DNA of 64,000 nt from Terriglobia bacterium (GTDB lineage Bacteria > Acidobacteriota > Terriglobia > Terriglobales > Acidobacteriaceae). The notes under the pieces were generated by a model. That model was not told the DNA's origin, ran no database searches, and saw only the letters and a program-made list of their open reading frames with translations. Positions 1-8,145 of this stretch are shown piece after piece (position 1 is the stretch's first letter; every line of letters starts with the position of its first letter). The position numbers and the translations under genes were made by a program. The stretch covers positions 1 to 64,000 of the forward strand of contig JAIQGK010000023.1 in assembly GCA_020072645.1 (NCBI GenBank), written 5' to 3'.

Positions 1-58
1 CTTCCTCGCAACACTGCAAGATTCTGCGCCGCAACTCGTCTCCGAATGCTTTCGCCAT
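1..58 (-). CDS. IS630-family transposase, N-terminal fragment (runs off the left edge)
   Basis: Reading the minus strand from 58 gives 19 codons beginning MAKAFGDELRRRILQCCEE. This resembles the opening helix of the helix-turn-helix domain that starts IS630-type transposases (typical opening MAKAYSDDLRRK...). A purine-rich AGAGG lies directly before the ATG. The rest of the gene lies outside the window, so whether the element is intact cannot be told. The inverted repeat of this end should lie between 59 and about 180, but I could not identify it. Another small DNA-binding protein with the same first helix is possible. Confidence 0.5.
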   Translation of the reverse strand, partial: MAKAFGDELRRRILQCCEE

Positions 59-188
59 CCTCTATGTTGCCGCAGGAGCTTCGCCGAACTTACAGTAGCA
101 TAGCTTCAATCAGTACCCTATTAACTAAAATGGTATAGCCGCCAGCAGCTAGTGGCTAACAGCCTTTTGATACAATCCTTCTTCCCCA

Positions 189-728
189 ATGCCGACCAAG
201 ACCAACATGAAAATCCTCATCTCCCGCACACAGATTGCCGAGGGTGTTGCCCGCATCGGCCAGGAGATTACGCGCGACTTCGCCGGACAGTCAGTAATCC
301 TGGTTGGGGTGCTCAAGGGCGCGTGCCTTTTTCTGAGCGACCTAGCGCGCCAGATTGAGCTTGACGCCACGTTTGATTTCATCGCTGTACGCAGCTACGG
401 AACACAGAAAGAAAGCGCCGGTGAAGTCCAGCTCATCAAGGACGTAACCTCGCCGCTGGAAGACAAAAACGTGATCCTGGTGGAGGACATCCTGGACACC
501 GGATTAACCTTCAGTTTCCTGCGGAAGTTGCTGATGGCGCGCAAGCCGCGCACGCTCAAGTTCGCCGCTCTCCTGGATAAGCCCTCACGCCGCCAGATGC
601 CGGTACAGGCTGATTACGTTGGCTTCAAGATACCGGATGAATTTGTGGTCGGCTATGGTCTGGATTACGCGGAGCGCTTCCGTAACTTACCGGACATATG
701 CGTCTTTTCTGAAGATGCTGAAAAGTAG
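189..728 (+). CDS. hpt: Hypoxanthine phosphoribosyltransferase
   Basis: This cytosolic purine salvage enzyme converts hypoxanthine or guanine plus PRPP to IMP or GMP. The protein has 179 residues, the usual length for the family. The PRPP loop VILVEDILDTGLT is at residues 95-107, the pyrophosphate loop LKGACLFL at 42-49, and the flexible-loop SYG at 69-71. The C-terminal purine-binding segment is GFKIPDEFVVGYGLDY. A second ATG at 207 would give a start (MKILIS...) closer to the family average; neither start has a clear ribosome binding site. deoC follows after 18 bases in the same direction, so the two probably share a transcript. Together they belong functionally with the nucleoside salvage genes at 26-32 kb. 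Confidence 0.93.
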   Translation: MPTKTNMKILISRTQIAEGVARIGQEITRDFAGQSVILVGVLKGACLFLSDLARQIELDATFDFIAVRSYGTQKESAGEVQLIKDVTSPLEDKNVILVEDILDTGLTFSFLRKLLMARKPRTLKFAALLDKPSRRQMPVQADYVGFKIPDEFVVGYGLDYAERFRNLPDICVFSEDAEK

Positions 729-746
729 TGGTACAATCCGTTCTGG

Positions 747-1472
747 ATGTCACAGGTCCTGACAGATCCTCAGGTTTCTCTTCGGAACTGGCAAACGGTT
801 GCCGGCTTCATTGACCATACCCTACTCAAATCAGAAACCACGGCAGACCAGATCGTCCGTCTGTGTGAAGAAGCCGCGTGCTTCAACTTTGCCGCCGTCT
901 GCGTGAATCCCTGGTGGATTGGGCTGGCTGTCTCCGTACTGCACGGGACGCCCGTAAAAATTGCCACCACCATTGGTTTTCCTCTGGGCGCGAACCACAC
1001 GACGGTTAAGCGTTTTGAAGCCGCCGAGGCCGTCCGCCTGGGCGCGCATGAAGTGGACATGGTGATGAATATTGGGGCGCTGAAATCGGGCGACCGCCAG
1101 GCCGTGCTGAATGACATTGTGGCCGTGGTGGAAGTCGCGCATGGCAGCGGAGCGATTGTTAAGGTGATTCTTGAAACTCCGATGCTCACTCTGGAAGAGA
1201 AAATTCTTAGCTGCCAGCTCAGTCTCGCCGCCAAAGCTAACTTCGTTAAGACCGCTACCGGCTTCTTTGGCTCGGCCACCCCGGAAGATGTTTCTCTGAT
1301 GCGCGGCGTGGTCGGAGACCAAGCAGGAGTGAAGGCTTCCGGCGGGATTCGCACGGCAGCCAATGCCAATGCAATGATCGATGCCGGAGCTAACCGAATC
1401 GGCGCAAGCGCCGGCGTAGCCATCGTCCGCGAACTCGGCGCGCCGGAGTTCACACCGAAAGCGAAAACATAA
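747..1472 (+). CDS. deoC: Deoxyribose-phosphate aldolase
   Basis: This class I aldolase splits 2-deoxyribose 5-phosphate into acetaldehyde and glyceraldehyde 3-phosphate, the last step of deoxynucleoside catabolism. The Schiff-base lysine is visible in FVKTATGF (K168). The proton-relay pair is D104 in EVDMVMNIG and K196 in VKASGGIR. The length of 241 residues fits the DeoC family. It lies 18 bases after hpt and is followed by a good intrinsic terminator, so hpt-deoC looks like a closed two-gene unit. Phosphorolysis by the two nucleoside phosphorylases encoded near 30 kb would, via phosphopentomutase, supply its substrate. Confidence 0.95.
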   Translation: MSQVLTDPQVSLRNWQTVAGFIDHTLLKSETTADQIVRLCEEAACFNFAAVCVNPWWIGLAVSVLHGTPVKIATTIGFPLGANHTTVKRFEAAEAVRLGAHEVDMVMNIGALKSGDRQAVLNDIVAVVEVAHGSGAIVKVILETPMLTLEEKILSCQLSLAAKANFVKTATGFFGSATPEDVSLMRGVVGDQAGVKASGGIRTAANANAMIDAGANRIGASAGVAIVRELGAPEFTPKAKT

Positions 1473-1482
1473 ATTATAAAAT

Positions 1483-1528
1483 TGTCCTTCTGGCGTATCC
1501 CATCCGTAACGGATTAAGGACATTTTTT
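1483..1528 (+). terminator. Intrinsic terminator after hpt-deoC
   Basis: TGTCCTT at 1483-1489 pairs with AAGGACA at 1516-1522. A second small hairpin (ATCCGTAACGGAT) lies in the loop, and six T follow. It begins 11 bases after the deoC stop codon. Confidence 0.7.
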
Positions 1529-1595
1529 CTCAACCTTTTCCGCGCCGCTCCGTCACAATAGAAGCTCAATACTTCGCAGGAGGCATTACCGAAAG

Positions 1596-2117
1596 ATGCG
1601 CAAGATTTTTGTCCTATTTACTTTTCTACTTCTCTCCATCGGCAGCTGGGCCCAGAAAACCCATGACATGAGCCATGAAGGTTCATCCGGCGATATTTTT
1701 GTCGGCTATTCACTCCTCAACGGCGACACGCTCTCGCATGCGAGCGGATGGGAAGCCGCTCTCACCGGGAACGTCAATGACTGGTTCGGCCTGAAGGCGG
1801 ATCTGGGCGGCAATTACAAATCGTTTGGCGGTGGAACGGCACGCGAGTACAACATTCTGTTTGGCCCACAGCTCTCGCATCGCGTGGAGAAGTTCAACGT
1901 TTTCGTCCACGGATTGTTAGGCGTTGCGCATGCCAGTGCTGATGGAGGTCCCAGCAGCACCGGCGCAGGCTGGGTGATTGGCGGCGGCGCTGATTACAAC
2001 CTGAACTCCAACTTCGCCATCCGTCCGGTGCAGCTTGATTACCACGGCGCCCATGTCTTTGGCACCAATCAAAAAGACGCGCGCTATTCCGTCGGCCTCG
2101 TCTATCGGTTTAAATAG
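1596..2117 (+). CDS. Small outer-membrane beta-barrel protein
   Basis: A 173-residue exported protein. Residues 1-19 form a typical signal peptide (MRKIFVLFTFLLLSIGSWA) followed by QKTHD. The mature part alternates polar and hydrophobic residues, is rich in Gly, Tyr and Asn, and ends in YSVGLVYRFK, an aromatic C-terminus typical of proteins inserted by the BAM machinery. It resembles the small eight-stranded OmpA/OmpW-like barrels. AGGAGG lies 14 bases before the ATG. It stands alone between the deoC terminator and the next gene. The substrate or role (porin, adhesin, structural) cannot be told from sequence. Confidence 0.7.
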   Translation: MRKIFVLFTFLLLSIGSWAQKTHDMSHEGSSGDIFVGYSLLNGDTLSHASGWEAALTGNVNDWFGLKADLGGNYKSFGGGTAREYNILFGPQLSHRVEKFNVFVHGLLGVAHASADGGPSSTGAGWVIGGGADYNLNSNFAIRPVQLDYHGAHVFGTNQKDARYSVGLVYRFK

Positions 2118-2240
2118 CCCCTTGGTTTATCTGCTGAACTCAAAACTTCTCCAATCGCTCTGGATGAGCCTTTCCAGGGCGATTGGTTTGTTGAACCTGT
2201 TTTCCACCCTCTCGCGCAGCCGCGGCTAACTGTTATCATC

Positions 2241-3995
2241 ATGATGTACCCGATGGCTACCACTACACCACCACCGCAACGCGTGGACGTTGAAGCACTT
2301 CTTATTGAAGTGGCGGACGTTCTTAACACCACGCTTGATCTCGATACGCTCCTGCAGCGCGTGGCTGAGATGGTGAAGCGCGTCATCGATTATGAAATTT
2401 TCTCCATTCTTTTGCTGAACGAACGGGCGCAGGAACTGCGATTTCGCTTTCAGATTGGCCATCTCCCTGAAGTTGCGGAGCGGATTCGCGTGAAGGTGGG
2501 TGAAGGCGTGACTGGGCGCGCCGTCCAGGAACGCAAGGCCATCCTGGTAGACGACGTTTCAAAAGAGACAGAATATATTGAGGCGGTTCCCCGTGTTCGG
2601 TCAGAGCTGGCCGTGCCGCTGATCAACAAGAACCGCGTTATCGGCGTGATGGACCTGGAGGCGAAGGAGCGCGCGTATTTTAAGGAAGAACATGCGCGGT
2701 TGCTCACGCTGATTGCTTCGCGCATCGCCGTGAGCATTGAAAACGCGCGGCTGTACACACGGATCGTAAAGCAGGCCGGCACATTGGCATTGCTGAATGA
2801 AATCAGCCGCGATCTTACCTCGATCCTGAATGTTGACCAATTGCTCAAGCGTATCGGCGACCTTCTATTGAAGGTCATCGACTACCACATGTTCTCCATC
2901 CTGCTGTTGGACGCTACCAAACAGAAGCTGGTGCACCGTTTTTCTGTCCGATTTAAGGAGAATGTCCAGATCAAGCATGACATTCCCGTCGGTCGCGGCC
3001 TGGTGGGCGCAGCGGCGCAGAGCAAGAAGCCGGTGCTTGCCCCCGATGTCGCCCGCGATCCGCGTTATATCAAGGCCAATCCTGAAACGCGCTCAGAGCT
3101 CTGCGTGCCTCTCATATATAAAGACGAAGTCATCGGTGTTCTTGATCTGGAGCATACGCGCCGGGGTTATTTCACTGAGGACCATTTGCGCACCGTGAGC
3201 ACGCTCGCGGCGCAGGTGGCCATTGCAATTGAGAATGCAACGCTCTATGAGCGCATTGCGCGTGAAGAGCAGCGCATGGAGCGTGACCTCTCCATGGCGC
3301 GGGAAGTACAGCATCATCTGCTTCCGCCTACGTGTCCCAGTATGCAGTTTGCCGAAGTTGCGGCGCGCTTCAATCCCGCGCATGCCATTGGCGGCGACCT
3401 CTACGATTTTCTCGATTACACGTTGCCACGCGCCTGCATTGTGGTGGGCGACGTGAGCGGTAAAGGCGCACCTGCTGCACTTTATGCCGCGCTGGTCAGC
3501 GGTATCCTGCGCAGCCTTGCCCGCGACGAGCCTTATCCCGCGGATATGCTCAATGCCGTCAACCGCTCGCTGAACCATCGCCGACTGGATGCGCAGTACC
3601 TTGTCCTCACATGCGCGCTCTGGGACGACGAAAAACGTACTTTGCGTGTGGCCAACTCGGGAAATCCCCGTCCAATTTACTGCCATGATGGCCACGCACA
3701 CATGCTGGAAGCTGCCGGCCTTCCATTAGGTATGTTTGAAGACGTTTCCCATGACGAGGTCACGATTCATGCCCAGCCGGGCGATGTGTTCGCCTTTTTT
3801 AGTGATGGCATTGTTGACGCCAGTAACTCTAAGGACGAACCGTTTGGCCGCAGCCGCGTGGAGCACGTCATCGCTAAAAACGCGGGCGGCACCGCGCGAG
3901 AGATTGTGGATGCTATTTTCAGAGCAACAGACGAGTTCGCCGCCGGTGCAGAGGTTTTCGATGACCAAACCGCAGTGATTCTTAAAGTAAAATAG
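2241..3995 (+). CDS. GAF-GAF-PP2C (SpoIIE/RsbU-type) serine phosphatase
   Basis: A 584-residue cytoplasmic signalling protein with no membrane segment. Two GAF sensor domains cover roughly residues 15-165 and 180-340. A short coiled-coil linker follows (about 335-365, EEQRMERDLSMAREVQ, the usual junction to this phosphatase). The PP2C-like domain covers about 375-584. Metal-binding aspartates are seen in GGDLYDF, VGDVSGKG, FFSDGI and DDQTAV. Such proteins dephosphorylate anti-sigma-factor antagonists in partner-switching pathways. No anti-sigma kinase or STAS antagonist gene is next to it, so the partner is unknown. Starts at 2241, 2244 and 2253 are all possible; none has a strong ribosome binding site. 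Confidence 0.85.
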   Translation: MMYPMATTTPPPQRVDVEALLIEVADVLNTTLDLDTLLQRVAEMVKRVIDYEIFSILLLNERAQELRFRFQIGHLPEVAERIRVKVGEGVTGRAVQERKAILVDDVSKETEYIEAVPRVRSELAVPLINKNRVIGVMDLEAKERAYFKEEHARLLTLIASRIAVSIENARLYTRIVKQAGTLALLNEISRDLTSILNVDQLLKRIGDLLLKVIDYHMFSILLLDATKQKLVHRFSVRFKENVQIKHDIPVGRGLVGAAAQSKKPVLAPDVARDPRYIKANPETRSELCVPLIYKDEVIGVLDLEHTRRGYFTEDHLRTVSTLAAQVAIAIENATLYERIAREEQRMERDLSMAREVQHHLLPPTCPSMQFAEVAARFNPAHAIGGDLYDFLDYTLPRACIVVGDVSGKGAPAALYAALVSGILRSLARDEPYPADMLNAVNRSLNHRRLDAQYLVLTCALWDDEKRTLRVANSGNPRPIYCHDGHAHMLEAAGLPLGMFEDVSHDEVTIHAQPGDVFAFFSDGIVDASNSKDEPFGRSRVEHVIAKNAGGTAREIVDAIFRATDEFAAGAEVFDDQTAVILKVK

Positions 3996-4440
3996 CCATT
4001 TGCGTGCAAACGCCGCCAGTGTGCCAGGGCGTTCATGCTAAATAAGCTCTTATTTCTGCAAAACATACACAATAGGCGGAGCTTTCTTGCGCTTTAGAAG
4101 AGTCCGCACGCTTCGCGACAGATTCGCCGATTTTCAATCCCTATTTTTCCGCAAGTTCCTCAAGATAAAAGTCTTTTGAAATTTTAATCTTCTACTCGCT
4201 CGATTCTAATGACGCGGGCGCATTGTACTGCCTGAGGGCTGACACCGTCTTCCGGCTGTGCAGGTCGAGATGGCCGCGCAAAAACCATCTGCAGTCGATT
4301 TGCATGGGTCTATTTGACATCGGCAACAGGTTCCAGAGAGAGATAAATAGGGACCGGGCCATTGCGTGTCAGCGCTTGTTCCGAGCCACGGCCAATGAGC
4401 CCGTAGCCGGATGCAGGTAAACACTTAAGGAGCGCAGCCA
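3996..4440. other. Spacer with no recognisable gene
   Basis: There are 445 bases between the phosphatase and the multicopper oxidase. No coding frame resembles a known protein and I see no strong hairpin or repeat. AAGGAG at the right end is the ribosome binding site of the multicopper oxidase. The promoter for that gene is probably here, but I cannot place it. Confidence 0.5.
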
Positions 4441-6816
4441 ATGAGCCGTAAACAGCCTGAAGGATTTTTCCTGTCTGAAAATTCCTCCAAAGCGAGACTT
4501 CGGGAAGCGGAAAATGCAAGAAACAATAGAGCAGAGATCGTCAAAGCCTATTCACAAGGCAAAGTCTCTCGTCGCGATCTAATCAAGTGGGGCTTAATCA
4601 CAACTGGTGGCATGCTGGCCCCCATTCACGGTCTTAACCCATTCGTTAACAGCGCGTATGCAGGTTCATTAAACGGTCCCACAGGCGCACCGCCCAGCCC
4701 AGGACTCAACGGTCTGGCATTTACGCAGCCGATGCTTCGCTTTGAGCTGCTTGATCGCAATCCGATCTCCACAGCCAGCCCGGTTCCCACAGCATTATCC
4801 AATCAGACGCCCATCAATATGGCCCCTGAATTGGGCGGCGGTCTTGGCCCGATGGAAGGCCGTCCTCCGGGACAGGATTGGGCCCACCAGCGTTTTGATG
4901 AATTCGCGCCGCAAGTGCTGATTGAAGCCACACAGGAAGGCGCCAAGATCAACACCAAAAACGGCCAGAGCATTCATCCCAAGTTCCATCCCAATCTTCC
5001 CGATCAGGGTCCGCTGGCCATGTGGACCTTCAACGGCACCATTCCGCCCAAGTTGGCGATTGGCCGTTACGGCGAACCGATTATCTTCCGTCATCACAAC
5101 ATGCTTCCCGCTGATGTCACGAAGAACGGTGGCTTTGGACGCCACACGATTTCGACCCACGAGCACAACGGACACCACGGCGCGGAAAACGACGGCTTTA
5201 CCGGCGCATTCTTCTTCCCCGGACAGTTCTACGACTATCACTGGCCGATCATTCTGGCCGGACATGACAGCATCAACGTTGACGCTACCGATCCAATGGC
5301 CGGAAGCCCGACCGACGCGGGCGGAATCAACAAAGTCCCCGGCGACTGGCATGAAACCATGTCAACTCACTGGTTCCACGATCACATGTTCAGCTTCACT
5401 TCGCAGAACGTGTACAAGGGCAACGCTGCCATGTTCAACATTTACAGCGCCCTGGATCGCGGCAACGAAGAACTGAATGACGGCGTAAACCTGCGGCTGC
5501 CCAGCGGCTCCTCAAAGTCATGGGGCAACCTGGATTACGACATCAATATCATGCTGGCTGACAAGGCATGGGACGCAAACGGACAGCTCTTCTTCGATAT
5601 CTTCCAGCTCGATGGATTTATCGGCGACGTGATGACCGTGAACCTGTGCTACAAACCGTTCTTTGAAGTGGAGCGCCGCAAATATCGCTTCCGCATTCTG
5701 AACGCCAGCGTCTCTCGCTTCTTCAAGCTGTCATTGAGCGACGCGTCTCCGATGGTCCAGATTGCCAACGACGGCAACCTGATGCCTCAACCGGTTACGC
5801 TGACTCAGCTCGACGAACAAGGAATCGCCGAACGCTATGACATCATCATTGACTTCTCCCGCTACAACCTTGGCGACAAAGTCTGGATGGTGAACCTCTG
5901 CGAGCATCAAGATGGCAAGAAGCCCTCAGCTGATCGCTCACTGGCTGACGCGCTAGCGGGCAAGTCGTCCGATCCTTGCGTTGGTAAATTCCTGGAATTC
6001 CGCATCACGGCAAATCCGGCCAAGCCTGATCTGAGCCAGATTCCTGCGCAAATGATCCCCAACCCTGATCTCTCGAACATTCCCGTGGTTCGCGAGCGGA
6101 CGTTTGAGTTTGGCAGCGGCGCCAAGAGCCTTACGGATCCGACGGACAAAGACCCGTGGGGCGTTAAGACAGACGGTGGCACCATGCTGCAAGCCGACTA
6201 TGGCCGGGTCTCCGCGGCGCCCACACCGGGCACGCGTGAAATCTGGACCCTGAAAAATGCCGGCGCTGGCTGGGATCATCCAGTTCACATTCACTTTGAA
6301 GAAGGCCAGATTCTTGCCCGCAACGGCAGCGCAGCCAATGTGCCCGCGTGGGAAAAAGGCCGCAAAGACGTGTATCGCCTGCGTCCGGGTGGAAGCGTAA
6401 CTCTCACCATGCAGTTCCGCGAGTTCTTTGGAATGTTCATGGAGCACTGCCACAACACCGTGCATGAAGATCACGCCATGCTGATTCGTTGGGAACTGGA
6501 TCGCGGCCTGGTACCGATGCCGATGCCGATCCCGACTCCACAGGGTGTGGGCTACATTGCATCAACCACGCTGCCGACAGCGTTCAATCCAACACCAACC
6601 AACGTCTCGAACAAGAGCACTTCTGGCTCAGGCGGCGGTTCCGGCTCTGGCAAGGGTGGCAATGGTGGTGGCGGGCTGGATAATGGCACCTCCGGCGGCG
6701 GCTCTGGCAAAGGTAAATCCAGCAGCGGCGGCGGGAGTGGTTCCGGCAAAGGCTCCAGCGGCGGCGGGAGTGGTTCCGGCAAAGGCTCCAGCGGCGGCAG
6801 CGGCAAAGGTAAATAA
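4441..6816 (+). CDS. Tat-exported multicopper oxidase with Gly/Ser/Lys-rich tail
   Basis: A 791-residue laccase-like oxidase couples oxidation of a substrate (metal ion or organic) to reduction of oxygen to water. A twin-arginine motif SRRDLIKWG at residues 43-51, before a hydrophobic stretch, indicates folded export. Copper ligands are in the usual order: HEHNGHH (240-246), HWFHDH (310-315), HPVHIH (613-618) and HCHxxxHxxxxM (669-680). The spacing of the last motif fits a type 1 site with methionine. From about residue 725 the protein becomes a low-complexity tail of Gly, Ser and Lys with tandem 11-residue repeats. AAGGAG precedes the ATG. The SCO/cytochrome c gene follows 91 bases later. 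The substrate cannot be told from sequence. Confidence 0.9.
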   Translation: MSRKQPEGFFLSENSSKARLREAENARNNRAEIVKAYSQGKVSRRDLIKWGLITTGGMLAPIHGLNPFVNSAYAGSLNGPTGAPPSPGLNGLAFTQPMLRFELLDRNPISTASPVPTALSNQTPINMAPELGGGLGPMEGRPPGQDWAHQRFDEFAPQVLIEATQEGAKINTKNGQSIHPKFHPNLPDQGPLAMWTFNGTIPPKLAIGRYGEPIIFRHHNMLPADVTKNGGFGRHTISTHEHNGHHGAENDGFTGAFFFPGQFYDYHWPIILAGHDSINVDATDPMAGSPTDAGGINKVPGDWHETMSTHWFHDHMFSFTSQNVYKGNAAMFNIYSALDRGNEELNDGVNLRLPSGSSKSWGNLDYDINIMLADKAWDANGQLFFDIFQLDGFIGDVMTVNLCYKPFFEVERRKYRFRILNASVSRFFKLSLSDASPMVQIANDGNLMPQPVTLTQLDEQGIAERYDIIIDFSRYNLGDKVWMVNLCEHQDGKKPSADRSLADALAGKSSDPCVGKFLEFRITANPAKPDLSQIPAQMIPNPDLSNIPVVRERTFEFGSGAKSLTDPTDKDPWGVKTDGGTMLQADYGRVSAAPTPGTREIWTLKNAGAGWDHPVHIHFEEGQILARNGSAANVPAWEKGRKDVYRLRPGGSVTLTMQFREFFGMFMEHCHNTVHEDHAMLIRWELDRGLVPMPMPIPTPQGVGYIASTTLPTAFNPTPTNVSNKSTSGSGGGSGSGKGGNGGGGLDNGTSGGGSGKGKSSSGGGSGSGKGSSGGGSGSGKGSSGGSGKGK
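6727..6810 (+). repeat. 33-base tandem repeat encoding the basic glycine-serine tail
   Basis: The 3' end of the multicopper oxidase contains two near-perfect copies and a partial third copy of a 33-base unit encoding GSGKGSSGGGS. The same codons recur in order, which points to recent duplication by slippage rather than selection at the amino acid level only. Confidence 0.75.
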
Positions 6817-6830
6817 CTGAAGAGGGCACA

Positions 6831-6868
6831 AGTGGCGGGCCGTCCTTCCGGGGCGCCCCGCTACTTTT
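6831..6868 (+). terminator. Hairpin with T-run between multicopper oxidase and SCO gene
   Basis: AGTGGCGGG at 6831-6839 can pair, with a one-base bulge, with CCCCGCTACT just before TTTT at 6864-6868. It could terminate or attenuate transcription between the two genes, reducing the SCO transcript relative to the oxidase. Confidence 0.45.
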
Positions 6869-6907
6869 AAAAACATGATTATTTGGGAACCGAAGGGACC
6901 AGACACC

Positions 6908-7936
6908 ATGCGACGGAATGGTTGGGCCATCCTTGCGGCAACAGCTGCATTTATGCTGTGTGCTGCTTTCTACTTGACGGTCGGCGTAACGCCGGCTGCT
7001 GCTGACAACTCCTATTGGGGCGCGAACTATTTCCCCAACGTGCCGCTCATCACACAGGATGGCAAAACCATCCACTTTTATGACGATATGCTGAAAGGCA
7101 AAATCGTCCTGATCAACTTTATTTACACCGAATGCGGGGAAACCTGCCCGCTTGAAACCGCCAAGCTTGCCCAGGTTTATAAATTGCTCGGCGACCGCAT
7201 GGGCAAAGACATCTTTTTCTATTCCATTACAGTTGACTCCAAGCATGACACCCCCTCCGTCTTAAAGGCCTATGCAAAGAAATTTCATACTGGCCCTGGC
7301 TGGTACTTCCTGACCGGTAAGAAGGAAGATATCGATACCGTGCGCAAAAAGATCGGCATGGCCGGACGCTTGGACGAAGATCCCCTTACAGGCCACACGA
7401 GCAGTCTGACCCTGGGCAATGAACCGCAGGGTCAATGGATGCAGGACAGCTCATTTGATGATCCGCGTTTCATTGCAACCATCGTCGGCAATTGGCTTAC
7501 GGCCGGATACCGCAAGGCCAGTAATAGCTATGAGAACGTGCCGAAAATTGACGAATCTGTTGGCGGTGGAGGGCCATCAATGTTCCGCACGCGCTGCGCA
7601 GCCTGCCACACCATCGGCGGTGGCGATGGCGTCGGTCCGGACCTGCTCGGCGTCACCACAGCTCACGGTCGCGACTGGGTCACCAGATACATCCTTGCGC
7701 CAGACAAAGCGCTGGCCGCAAAAGATCCTATCGCCATGGCCCTATTCAAAAAATACAACAAGGTCAAGATGCCGAACCTGCATTTGACTCCGGTCGATGT
7801 GAAGACTTTGCTCGACTATTTCGATAAACAAACAGCTACCGTCACACAGGCCGGTGATTCATCCGCGGACAGTACAAGCGCGATGAAGCCCGAGCCGGTT
7901 TCCACCAAAACCAGCCAGGCGCCAGGCAGAAATTAG
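6908..7936 (+). CDS. SCO1/SenC copper chaperone fused to a cytochrome c domain
   Basis: With the start at 6908 the protein has 342 residues and begins with a hydrophobic export segment (about 7-32). The thioredoxin-like SCO domain has the copper-binding CGETC at 76-80 and the third ligand histidine in TGHTSSL (H163). A mono-haem cytochrome c domain follows, with CAACH at 230-234 and a likely axial methionine in VKMPNLHLT (M288). SCO proteins deliver copper to CuA sites or act as thiol reductases; the fused haem suggests electron transfer to or from the copper site. An earlier ATG at 6875 has no ribosome binding site. The position after a multicopper oxidase suggests a joint role in periplasmic copper handling. 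Confidence 0.88.
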   Translation: MRRNGWAILAATAAFMLCAAFYLTVGVTPAAADNSYWGANYFPNVPLITQDGKTIHFYDDMLKGKIVLINFIYTECGETCPLETAKLAQVYKLLGDRMGKDIFFYSITVDSKHDTPSVLKAYAKKFHTGPGWYFLTGKKEDIDTVRKKIGMAGRLDEDPLTGHTSSLTLGNEPQGQWMQDSSFDDPRFIATIVGNWLTAGYRKASNSYENVPKIDESVGGGGPSMFRTRCAACHTIGGGDGVGPDLLGVTTAHGRDWVTRYILAPDKALAAKDPIAMALFKKYNKVKMPNLHLTPVDVKTLLDYFDKQTATVTQAGDSSADSTSAMKPEPVSTKTSQAPGRN

Positions 7937-7959
7937 TTGCCGTCCAGGCTGCGAGTGGG

Positions 7960-7995
7960 CCGCCCGATGCTTGAATGCGTCGGGCGGTATTTTTT
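7960..7995 (+). terminator. Strong intrinsic terminator after the copper module
   Basis: CCGCCCGATGC pairs with GCGTCGGGCGG (one G-T pair) around a six-base loop, followed by TATTTTTT. It closes the multicopper oxidase-SCO unit. Confidence 0.85.
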
Positions 7996-8145
7996 CACAC
8001 CCCGAGCGGAGCGAGGGGGCCCTATCGTCACTATAATATTTATAAGATCATCAAAGCGAATTCATAATCCTGAAGAAGCGTTTTAGATTATAGGGATCCC
8101 TCGCTTTGCTCGGGACTTCGGAAACCCTGCTAGAATCCTTTCCTC

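Noticed and set aside
6584-7246. Arg/Cys-rich frame opposite the multicopper oxidase tail
   Set aside because: Produced by the GC-rich repeat read on the other strand; spans a terminator-like hairpin and the start of the SCO gene.
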